Source: Paramacrobiotus richtersi (lineage: Eukaryota > Tardigrada > Eutardigrada > Parachela > Macrobiotidae). From it: DNA of 31,365 bases. Made by a program: the position numbers and the translations under genes. The notes under the pieces are model-generated. The model was not told where the DNA came from, ran no database searches, and worked only from the letters and a program-made list of their open reading frames with translations. The stretch is from assembly GCA_034698045.1 (NCBI GenBank), contig JAQGAU010000313.1, positions 1-31,365 of the forward strand, read 5' to 3'. This document shows positions 9,644 through 18,291 of the stretch, piece after piece (position 1 is the stretch's first letter; every line of letters starts with the position of its first letter).

Positions 9644-12600
9644 GTACGTTGTCCTCCCATCTCATCTGAACAATCTCCCACCGTTTTCGTTGGTTTTAGA
9701 TGCGTGTGTTGGATAGCAGACCCCTCCGCCGCGGGGACCTCATCGGGAACTCCGCTCAATGGTTCTTCGCCAAAAACCGGATTCACGCTCTCGTATTATG
9801 AAATTTCATTGCACGCCATCAGTAAGGATCCCAGTTCGTTTCCCGAGGAGTGTATTTACATGCTGTTGGATGGCGTGGAAGGCGCGGATCCTGGAGCGCA
9901 CAGCGAAATGGGTAAAATTAAAAAACTTCGAAAAATGTACAAATTTCTACTTTCTCGTCCTTTTTCCTGTTACGTTTTGGTATTATTTTATGCTTTAAGA
10001 TTTACTGTAATTTAACTCGAGTATCTATAGTAAAGGAAAAACTACAATCAAAGAGGCGTCATTTGCGAATTGTTTTGTTGGTTTTTTATCAATTTTGTGG
10101 AAGTTTCTTTCAACTTCATTTTCCAGTGTTTTGCATTTCCTATTTTTTTAATCGCCCGAATTTACTTTAATTTAATATAATGTTTTTTATTTATTAAATC
10201 TCGACTTGCTTCCCGTTCTGTACCGTGACGTGATCGTTTCGCGTTTGATTTAATTGCCTTGTTCTGCAACATTTCGGATCAACACCGACAAAGTGAGAAT
10301 TAAATTGCAATTTTTCTTCTGTGGTGCAGACGATGAAGGTGACGAAGCGATGGATGAGGATACCGACGTGCTTGTCACCACGGAACCCGACGCTCGGGAG
10401 TTGTGCTTTGTTCCGGAAGACAAGTCCACCTGTAAGTTGATCGATTATCGGTACTTTTTGATCTGGTTGGGTAGATTTTCGGAACGGTATCCACCATAGA
10501 CGAAGTTAGTAGAAGTACCGGAGGTACTAAATTTAGTTTTATATCTGCTTTTAAAACTGATAATCTCTGTAAATGCCGCCGGAACGTGCCATTTATGATT
10601 TTAGAGAATATAGATGCGTGATTAACTGAACTAACGGAACAATTTTTCATGAAATGGATTTGCTTGTAAGCTGCCGCCTTTTTGTAATAATCATAATGCT
10701 TAATGAGTAAAATCAGTTTCGACTTTGCCGAGATATGAAGTTTACATTAACTAATACATCTGCTGCAAATTTCGAGATGGCGTTAGTACTGTGTATTCGA
10801 AAGTGCAATCAGGCGTACAACATTTGTTGACATTTTTTGCTTCTACTAGATTACGACTGAGTCAGTGATATTTGTCAAAGTATGACCAAACAAGAGACTA
10901 CAGACTCTGTATACACGAAAACATTGTTTTTGCAATATCGGTTGAATAAACTTTTGATTAATAAGTTTATTGATTGTGGTATCTGATCCGGTGTATTTTT
11001 GGGAAATACCGGATTTGATCGCTTCACTAATAATTTTTCAGCTGCTGGTAGACTAGAGTTATATACCAGACATCTAGAATATACATCTGTTTGTTTTTAC
11101 ATAAAAATCACGAAAAATCATGAAATTTTGATAAATTTAGTGAGCAGGTGACAGAATATTCATGTCACTGACAAAATATTGTGTCTGATAATGGGTGAAA
11201 GCGTAGTGTAGTGGCTGCATTCTCTACGTGCGTGCTGGATAGGAGCAGTCACTGTAAAACCGTTTAAGCATCCTTAACTCTTTCCACGTTCACGTCAAAG
11301 GTGAACTTTGTTTTTTATTTTCTGTATACCCGTTTCTTGAATGCTTAGCTAGAAAGGTGATTATATGGTTGTTTGTGTAACATACCGACGAACTAGCCAC
11401 AGGCTAGCCGCGCATTCGTTGGCGGTAAATCGAGCTAATGCGCCGCTAATGGTCAAAAGCACTTAGCGGTTGAAACAAAGATCCAATTCCACGACGCAAT
11501 AACGAATGATTTATCTGAAAGATAAACATTCTGGAATGCGAATAGATCCACACAAAACGCTGGTGTAATAACATAAATCATGTAATAGAAATGACCGTAA
11601 CGATGACCATTTTTGGAAAAAATAGGTATATTTTCTTTGGCATGAAATCGTCATTAACTACTACAAAGAAACTGCATGAAGAAACAACTTTACTGCAAAA
11701 AATACTGCAATGAAAAATGGAAATATATTCTGCAAAAATTAACACTTCTAAAAAATGGTGGTATTTATATTTTCGAATATATAAATATTTATAAAAAATA
11801 TTTAAATATATGAATATATTTATAAATAATTTATAATTATATTTTCAGTGGAGGCCATATTCGGTGCAATGTCGACCTGTCAGGCCCTCCATCCGGATCC
11901 AGAAGATGCCGAATCGGATGAAGGAGCCGAGGAAGGCGAAGAAGTGGCGTTGGATAACAATGCGGATAACCTGTTGAATGCAGCGGTTCAGGATGAGCAG
12001 TTCGATGATGAGGAGCCGGAAGACGGGAGCGGTGATGCGCCCACGACGAACGGAGATCATTCCCTCAATGCAAACCATCGAGGTACGGGGTATCCGGAAC
12101 AGTCAAGTGGTACTGTCATATCTTTGCTATTTACGGTACTACATTCTTTTAAGCTTGCGAATCTTATGTTTTTATGTAGTACCTTCGTAAACTTGCTTCC
12201 TTTATGATACTGCTAGTGGCGTATGTCATGTTGGTTTTTCTAATTCACACAATTCAAAAACAAAAAAATTCTAATCACACAATTAACGGTTACGCAGCCT
12301 TTAGTATGCCATTTGTTGATTTCTCGTTTTGAATGGAATGAAGTCAATTATCTGCATTATCCGTTCGTATTTGTGCGCTTTTTGGTATAAAAAAGCAGCC
12401 TTTGCTTCCTTTGCAAAGTATCCTCTAAGCGTTGTCTTCGACTGGAACACGGGCAGCTTTCGTGCTTGTAGTATTGTGCGCAGGCGTAGGGCAAAGGCTC
12501 TGTCATACCGCCAAATGTGAAAATGGCTAAATTAATAATCAGCAAGCTTTGAAATTTCCTTCATTTCATTTTTGTTGTTTAGTACTGACAAAGCCCCAAC

Positions 12601-13221
12601 GCCTCATATTGACAATAATCTGAGAAGGAGCTTAAAAAGTATTGCTATTTGTACTGATCACAGGGTAATTTTTGCGCTGGGGAGTCTCCTTGTGAGGGTT
12701 AGTAGACTGCAGTAGATGGTATACGTTTTGTAATGACCTTTTTGGGACTGTTTTGCCGCTTACATCTTTTTCAGAAAACTTTGCAATGTCCGGCCTAAAC
12801 TGCCCTAACAATCCGTGGATGTAGTGTACGAATTTTAACAAATCAGACAGCTAAAAATTCGATTTTTGTAGAGATCGATCGTAAAAACAATTTCTTGGTC
12901 CGCAGAGCTTCGTTGAAATTAACCATCATTACCTGTCTGCACCGTTTTGTTTGATTCCGCCCAACCAGCCCGAAAATTTAATATAAAAAACCCAAAAGAA
13001 TTACCGATGGTATGGGAAAAACTGCTTACCGTCCGATTATTACAAATATATTTGTAATTTAAAATCATAAAAATTTAAATACAAATTGGAAAAAAATTAT
13101 AAATAAAACAAAAAAAATCAGCCAGCGGGAAACTCAGATATCTGATCTCATAATCCGTGAATTATTCAAACGTGAACAGTTTTACCATTGCTTTTGGTTT
13201 GCAGGGGAAGGCGACATGTGA
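9525..13221 (+). CDS. CLNS1A: Methylosome subunit pICln (CLNS1A orthologue)
   Basis: Gene-level entry. Exons 9525-9643, 9700-9911, 10330-10431, 11849-12082 and probably 13205-13221 join through GT-AG introns in consistent phase (2, 1, 1, 1), giving 227 residues; the human protein is 237. pICln is a PH-fold protein that works with the PRMT5 methylosome, holds Sm proteins and delivers them for snRNP assembly in the cytoplasm (family knowledge). Visible family marks are an N-terminal strand pattern (GTGRLFVTE), YYEISLHAISKDP, an acidic loop (DDEGDEAMDEDTD), LCFVPEDKSTLEAIF, CQALHPDPEDAESD, and a long Asp/Glu-rich tail. A possible poly(A) signal AATAAA is at 13575-13580. The 3' half sits in the left unit of a tandem duplication. 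Confidence 0.9.
9700..9911 (+). CDS. CLNS1A: pICln exon 2
   Basis: Follows a 56-nt intron ending CGTTGGTTTTAG and closes at ATGG|GTAAAA. It carries the PH-fold core TGFTLSYYEISLHAISKDPS and EECIYMLLDG, which match the family's F-S-L-E-Y-P-x-I-S-L-H-A region. Ends in phase 1. Confidence 0.88.
10330..10431 (+). CDS. CLNS1A: pICln exon 3
   Basis: Acceptor TTCTTCTGTGGTGCAG, donor ACCT|GTAAGT. It encodes the acidic loop and LCFVPEDKST, equivalent to the family motif F-V-P-x-D-K-S. The split Leu codon joins exon 4 to give KSTLEAIFGAM. A degenerate copy lies at 15886-15990. Confidence 0.9.
11380..11620 (+). ncRNA. Conserved hairpin-rich block in pICln intron 3 (candidate structured RNA)
   Basis: The block contains adjacent perfect stems: CTAGCC-ACA-GGCTAG (11393-11407), GCGCATT / AATGCGC (11410-11416 with 11437-11443), CCGCTAA / TTAGCGG (11443-11449 with 11463-11469), and TTTATC-TGAAA-GATAAA (11510-11526). 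Its duplicate at about 16418-16660 is far more similar than flanking DNA, and keeps the last stem through a C-to-T change that turns a G-C pair into G-U. An intron-encoded small RNA is one explanation; a conserved DNA element is another. No snoRNA boxes were recognised. Confidence 0.35.
11849..12082 (+). CDS. CLNS1A: pICln exon 4
   Basis: The acceptor TATATTTTCAG follows a very AT-rich run. It encodes EAIFGAMSTCQALHPDPEDA, near identical to the family signature, then a tail dominated by Glu and Asp. The donor is CGAG|GTACGG. If unspliced, the frame would stop at 12205-12207, which is an alternative end. Confidence 0.9.
13205..13221 (+). CDS. CLNS1A: pICln probable last exon (very short)
   Basis: A good acceptor, TTGCTTTTGGTTTGCAG, ends at 13204. 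In the required phase the exon reads G-E-G-D-M then TGA, extending the acidic tail. An alternative acceptor near 12585 gives a short hydrophobic end that fits less well. Transcript data would be needed to choose. Confidence 0.4.
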
Positions 13222-14480
13222 CGGAAGCAAGACTTGCTGAAGCACTACAAGTGCTATTCCTTATCATTCATCAGACGATTTCCTTTGCAAATGCGATTCT
13301 TATTGCCGCATCTCTTGTGCTGGATTTTTATTATTTTTTTGGCATTTGCTTCCATAAGTATACGCGCATGGGCTACTTGTTTCTGCGTAACTGTTGTTTG
13401 AAAGTGAAGCTTGGTTTGTTTGGCAAACGTTAGACTGGTGGAAGTGTTTGGGGACATGTTTCTAGTAAAGTGATGCTGAAAATTTGCTTTTTCAATTTGG
13501 GAAAGTTGTGTTCGCTCAGAATGCAGCTTTTGGAATCAAGATTGCATTACATGGCTGTCTGTTATAATCCGAATAATAAATTAATATTAGGGAGAAGCGG
13601 AACGACATCTACTGATGCAGAAGTGAAGAAATGAGCGTAGAAAAGTGAAGGTAATTGCTAGCGCATTGTTGTTGGTAACTTGGTAGTTACATACCCTATT
13701 TTCGTTGGTGGTTTTTGAGCCAGTACCAATGTAGATGAGATAATCATCTGCCTTGCCAGTACACTACACTGTCGGCTGCACATAACTTTTTACAGCATCG
13801 TTGATCATTTCCACAGCTGTTTAGCCATAACGTTGTTTTTTATCATTATCACTCCAGAGATGACGGACCCAGAGAGGGTGACTGAATGCGGTAGTAAAAT
13901 ATAATTCTTCCCAGTCGATTTTTGCGTCGGTATGGTCACTTGACACTTCCTCTTCATTTCCGCTCGTCATCGTTGTACCCGGCGTTTTGTACAAGTTACA
14001 AAAGGGCTGTAATTATAATCTCTTGCTTGAAAAAATTACGGTAGTGACTAAAAAAATTAACGAAAATGTTTTCAAGAAGTATTCTAATAGCCGTTAAAAT
14101 GATCTTCGGATTTCTGTTTGTATATACGGATGTAATCTAGCAGCAGAACGCCACTGTACTACGGTTTGGTTACAATATTTTTGGTATTGTCTGTCTCCAA
14201 ACAGCAGCAGGGTGGGTCATTACAGGCAGGCGATCACTTATACAAATAACGTTATTTGTGAACAAACACATCTAACGAAAATTAGTTCCAAAATAAATTA
14301 TATAGATTAGATTGCATACTATATTATACAGTAACAAAGCAATATGTACAGCCTTATTGTTATTTTTACGACAGGATCTGAAAGGTCGTGCATTTCGGAG
14401 TTTTCATTTGAAGAAATTATCAAATTAATTATAAAAACTTCACGTTAAGGGCTAGAAAATAGAAAGGGGGAGAGAGATAG
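13222..14480. other. Intergenic or 3' region after pICln
   Basis: Likely holds the pICln 3' UTR, with AATAAA at 13575-13580. Minus-strand copies of a recurring GTAGTG..A.TGG motif occur (for example about 14149-14165). Little of it aligns to the right duplication unit, so it is either an insertion here or a loss there. No gene is supported. Confidence 0.4.
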
Positions 14481-14495
14481 ATCACGAAATTCATG

Positions 14496-14646
14496 TTGGC
14501 TTAATGCGGCCGCTGTCCATCCCCGAAAGTAATCCTTTTCCGGATCAAAATTTGCGCCCATATAATATTCCCATCATACGCGTCTTTCCGCTCATTAAGG
14601 GTCCTAAACATCCGTAAACACTTTGTGTTGGGAAGGACGACACCAC
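14496..14646 (-). pseudogene. Dead copy of the hemopexin gene's terminal exon
   Basis: Corresponds to the exon at 18124-18291 (reads SSFPTQSVYGC ... LMSGKTRMM), with the acceptor CTAAAGG-side TTTAG kept. One extra A at about 14545 (CAAAATTT against CAAATTT) shifts the frame before the DPEKDYFRGW segment. It is orphaned because the hemopexin gene reads through the right unit instead. Confidence 0.7.
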
Positions 14647-14869
14647 CTAAAGGACAAGAGCAAATGACAGATGAAACATATATATCACGAAAATTTAAAC
14701 ATGTAAAAATATGGTAAAATATATGAAAAACATGTGAAAAAACGTTGAAAATATATATATAGTACGAAATAAAACGAACAGATTAACGACAACGTAAACT
14801 ATGCGTAATGGAACAGGTAGTTAGCACTGAAGATGACAATTGTCCGGGAGAATAAACTGAAGTTTAACT

Positions 14870-15060
14870 GAGGAAAAGAGATTGATAATGAGAAGGTTTT
14901 TCATCGAGCACCAGAAGCGGAGTTGATGGTTGTCCGCATTCGGAGATTACCGCGAATATTAGAAAGAATGCCGTAGTGCAGAGGCTCCAGAATACCTGGA
15001 ACTCCAATGACTTCGCAATGCCTGGTGAATACTTGAAAGTTTGAAACAAATCGTACTGAT
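14870..15060 (-). repeat. Copy of 18600-18810
   Basis: Diverged duplicate of the block at 18600-18810, which lies in the hemopexin gene's last intron. Both can be read as a short P-(L/I)-H-Y-G-bearing segment, and the codons around it differ mainly at third positions, hinting that the block was once coding. Both copies now have indels. Confidence 0.4.
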
Positions 15061-15524
15061 GTCACTTTTCAAGGTTTTTTTGAGAAAACCCATAAATTAA
15101 TATGTTCTCGTGTTTGATACATCAGGTTGTAGGATATAGTGCAGTAAACCATGTCAGGGCACTTCTATTCTTCAGCTACAATGTGCGGAATTCGAAATAT
15201 TCCATGGTCTGATAGTGTTGTTTATGCTTATCTGGAATACGCAATGCATATGCATATTTCCATGTGTATTGCTACTTGCTCCAACAGAAAGCATATTATC
15301 AGTCGCTTTACAGAATTTCTTAAAGGTCACGAGAAACGAGAAGAGAAAGTGACAAAATTCTGAAGAAGCAAAAAAACCGGATAGTACAAGAAACGCCAGA
15401 AAGGTCAACTTTGTATTAATTTAATCATCGAAATCGTGCATTAGCTTTTGAAATAATTGCATTTGGGATGATGTAAAGTACGTCAAACAGACCCTACACT
15501 TCAAGCACGGCAAATATCCACATT

Positions 15525-15645
15525 AGACAACCAGAAAAAAATCCATTGACGTTCGATTAAATCTATCAAATTTCCGCGTTATTATACAAACGAAAAATTT
15601 TCAGTTCCAAGTACGTAAAAACTGTCCCCTCTAATAAAGATGTTA
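15525..15645 (-). pseudogene. Truncated copy of hemopexin exon 3 (3' end)
   Basis: Matches the 3' end of the exon at 19607-19956 and its downstream intron, then stops abruptly where pICln-intron sequence begins. This is the breakpoint of the tandem duplication. The exon for the last blade (19040-19153) is missing from this unit. Confidence 0.7.
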
Positions 15646-15885
15646 CGTGTTGTTCTCATTGTTCATTTTCCATTGTTCTAAGTTGTCTGATTTGGTCATC
15701 TTCCAAATTTATTTTAAATCAAATCTCAATTTTTTTATTTTTTAAATCTCGACTTGTTTGCGTTCTGTGCATTGGCGTGTGTGTTTTGCATTTGAATTTC
15801 GGATTGCTCTTGCATTAACATTTTTCGACGCTTCGGATCCACACTGACAAATTGAGAAGTAATTACCGTTTCTTCTGTGAAGCAA

Positions 15886-15990
15886 ACGATGAAGGTGACG
15901 AAGCCATGGATGAAGATGCAGACGCTCTTGTCACTACGGAACAAGCGACGCTTGGGGTGTTACTTTGTTCCTGCAGACAAGCCCACATAT
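15886..15990 (+). pseudogene. pICln exon 3 pseudo-copy
   Basis: Copy of 10330-10431 reading DEGDEAMDEDADALVTTE before a frameshift. The acceptor CAG has become CAA (15883-15885), and the donor GTAAGT is altered to GTAACT and displaced. Upstream, TTTCTTCTGTG is retained. No start or exon 1-2 equivalent exists in this unit. Confidence 0.85.
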
Positions 15991-16417
15991 GTAACTGGTT
16001 GATCATTGGCGCTTTTGATTCTGTTGGGAATTTTACTTAAAGTATGTTCGATATGTTAGTTCTTTAATATATCTTTCCAATTCATGTTTTTATAAAAAGA
16101 TAATGAACGATCCAGCAAACCTTTAATGAATAAAACATTTGAGTGCACACTCGCAGTCGCAGCAACGTCGCTTGCAAGTGTTGTTAGGGCAGAAGTGAAG
16201 GCGTAGTGAAGTGACTGATATTTACTTCGTCCACAGATGTTCCCACAGTTCCCACAGATGTATATAAACTACAACAAGAGTTCTTGTGTTACTGTTTGAA
16301 CATTTCGTACGTTTTCCACGCCCACGTAAAATGAATTTTTTTTCGTCTTGATCTGCTTGTACAATCCGGCTCTGGACGTTCAGTTAGAAAGGTGACCACC
16401 AGGCTGTTTTTGAACGT

Positions 16418-16660
16418 ATGTACGAACGAACTAGCCACAGGCTAGCTGCGCATACGTTGGCGGTAAATCAAGCTAATGCGCCGCTAATGGTCAGAAGCAC
16501 TTAGCGGTTGAAATGAAAATCCAATTCTAGGACGCAATAACGAATGATTTATTTGAAAGATAAACATTCTGAAAAGCAAATACATCACAAACAAACGCTG
16601 GTGTAATTACGTAAATCATGTGGTAAAAATGACCGTAACGACTGCTGTGTATGGTATATA
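16418..16660 (+). ncRNA. Second copy of the conserved hairpin block
   Basis: Paralogue of the block in pICln intron 3, here inside the decayed pICln copy. The palindrome CTAGCC-ACA-GGCTAG (16431-16445) and the CCGCTAA / TTAGCGG stem are unchanged. The long stem loses one closing pair (GCGCATA). It has stayed similar although the surrounding pICln exons are dead. Confidence 0.35.
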
Positions 16661-16824
16661 CCATTTTTGAAAACAGTAGCTATTTTTGGCATGAAACTTT
16701 TTTTTCGTCAAAAAATACCACAGTGCACAGTTCCGGAAAATGGTAATATATTCAACAAAAAATTATATATTTCAAAAGAATTGGTGGCATACTTGGTGTG
16801 ATTGGTATAATTCGTGGTAAACAA

Positions 16825-16850
16825 TTGGTGGAGACCATTGTGTGCTGTCA
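16825..16850 (+). pseudogene. Stub of pICln exon 4
   Basis: GTGGAGACCATTGTGTGC resembles the start of exon 4 (GTGGAGGCCATATTCGGTGC) with small deletions. The remaining 210 bp of the exon are absent and a hemopexin-gene fragment follows. Confidence 0.4.
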
Positions 16851-16971
16851 TTATGCTTGATGTTAGTTTTTACTGGGTATATGATGTAAAACTGCAATTG
16901 TATCGTCTGGTTGTTTTAGAAGTAAAAACTTGTATCAGATGTTATATAAAATTATGAATTTAACTCACTTG

Positions 16972-17289
16972 TCAGTACTTGGTCCAAGGTGCAACAACAA
17001 ATTTGCTAATCGTATTAAAATTACAGACGTAATCGGCATGTTGATTTAATGCGGCCACTGTCCATCCCCGGAAGTAATCCGTTTCCGGATCGAATTTTCG
17101 TTCATAGAATAGTATTCGCCGCACAGTCCTGCCGCTGACAAATTGTGGGACTTGAGTGAAAGCGTAGTAAAGTGGCTCGAACTTGAGATGGCTGGCTGTC
17201 ATATGATTCGCAAGTTCAGCTGAAACACGTGTATGGTACGCACATAGCAGCGCTGCTTTATCCCAAACTTTTTCCTCATAACCACGCAA
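16972..17289 (-). CDS. Intact 105-codon frame fused from duplicated pieces
   Basis: ATG-initiated frame to a TGA at 16972-16974, or an exon relic. The C-terminal half parallels the hemopexin gene's last exon (SGRTVRRILFYERKFDPETD, then YFRGWTVAALNQHADY). Against 18124-18291 most codon differences there are at third positions (TTC/TTT, GAT/GAC, GAA/GAG, GCA/GCG, AAT/AAC, CAA/CAG), which suggests past or present protein-level constraint. The N-terminal half comes from another block that carries the GTAGTG..A.TGG-type motif. No promoter was seen; it may be a chimeric new gene or a young pseudogene. Confidence 0.35.
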   Translation of the reverse strand: MRGYEEKVWDKAALLCAYHTRVSAELANHMTASHLKFEPLYYAFTQVPQFVSGRTVRRILFYERKFDPETDYFRGWTVAALNQHADYVCNFNTISKFVVAPWTKY

Positions 17290-17334
17290 AATCCAGTTTT
17301 TTTTTCTGGTTTTACAAACCCGGTTTTGAACGTT

Positions 17335-17850
17335 CGGCTACCAGCTTCAGTATGTAATACCTTCATACACTTCCTTTTGATCCAACTAGTGGCGTATGTC
17401 TAAATCACGTACCTCATTATACGAGAAAATATAATTACAAATTTACAGTTATACGGCCTTCAGTACGCCGGTTGTTGAGTTTCCTTTTGAATGGAGTAAT
17501 CAAGGAAAAGTTCACTGTATCAACATTCTTCCTGCGTCCGCGTTTTGTATAAAAACGTAGCTTTGCGTCATTTGCGAAGTATCCCAGTTAAGCGTGTCTA
17601 CGGCTGAAGAAGTGGTCATGTACATGCAACTTTTGCGCTACTAGTACTGTGTGCCAGCGTAGAGTAATGGCTCGTTTCGGGCGTTGGATTATTGCAACAA
17701 ATCAGCAAATGCGAATCTAAATTAATAATCATCACGCACAAAATCTTCACTTTTGTGGTTTATTAATGAGCTTATACTGCTATAGAAGATACGCGTTTTG
17801 CAGTGACCTTCTAGACTTTTTTCCGTCATACACATCTGATTATTCCAATA
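17335..17850 (+). pseudogene. Remnant of pICln intron 4 / 3' region
   Basis: Aligns with 12160-12545 and 12690-12780 (shared words TAGTGGCGTATGTC, TTTTGAATGGA, AATTAATAATCA). Noncoding in both copies. It marks the right unit's orphan pICln 3' end. Confidence 0.6.
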
Positions 17851-18123
17851 CAGTAGGCACTTTTAAGGTTAGATTAATATTGCATTGCTGTTGCTGTTAC
17901 CATAATCATTTTTGATCGGCGTAAATTTTCCCATTATTTGCTATTTTTCACCGTGTTGTTAGTTTACATAGGGTATGGTAAGTAAGACTTCGTTTTGTAT
18001 CGTTTGGGTGTTATTAGAAACGAAGCGTTGTATCGGGTATATAATATTATGAAATAAACGCACCACCTGCAGTAAACATTTGGTCCCCGTCACAGCAACA
18101 AATTTACTAGTGATATTATCGAT

Positions 18124-18291
18124 TTAGAGGAAATTGACATGCTGGTTTAACGCGGCCGCTGTCCATCCCCGAAAGTAATCCTTCTCCGGGTCAAATTTAC
18201 GTCCATATGGTATTCTCATCATGCGAGTCTTCCCGCTCATTAAGGGTTCTAAACATCCGTATAGACTTTGTGTTGGGAAGGACGACACCAC
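18124..18291 (-). CDS. Hemopexin-protein exon 5 (C-terminal tail)
   Basis: Acceptor TTATTTAG in phase 0, stop TAA at 18124-18126. It encodes SSFPTQSLYGC, whose Cys could pair with the Cys in blade 1 as in other hemopexin domains, then a basic tail ending KFDPEKDYFRGWTAAALNQH plus five residues. Related copies at 14496-14646 and 16972-17130 support the reading frame. Direct splicing from 19040 is inferred from phase only. Confidence 0.55.
   Translation of the reverse strand: MVSSFPTQSLYGCLEPLMSGKTRMMRIPYGRKFDPEKDYFRGWTAAALNQHVNFL

Larger units (their letters stand above)
10060..15645. repeat. Left unit of a tandem segmental duplication
   Basis: Matches the 15.65-19.7 kb interval in the same order: 10060-10440 with 15650-16000, 11190-11640 with 16190-16690, 12160-12545 with 17345-17730, 12690-12780 with 17770-17850, 14490-14660 with 18124-18300, 14870-15060 with 18600-18810, 15070-15260 with 18815-19000, and 15525-15645 with 19560-19690. 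It contains the working 3' half of pICln and dead hemopexin-gene exons. Confidence 0.8.

Noticed and set aside
10375-10650. 91-codon minus-strand frame
   Set aside because: Antisense to pICln exon 3 and its intron, with no splice or domain support.
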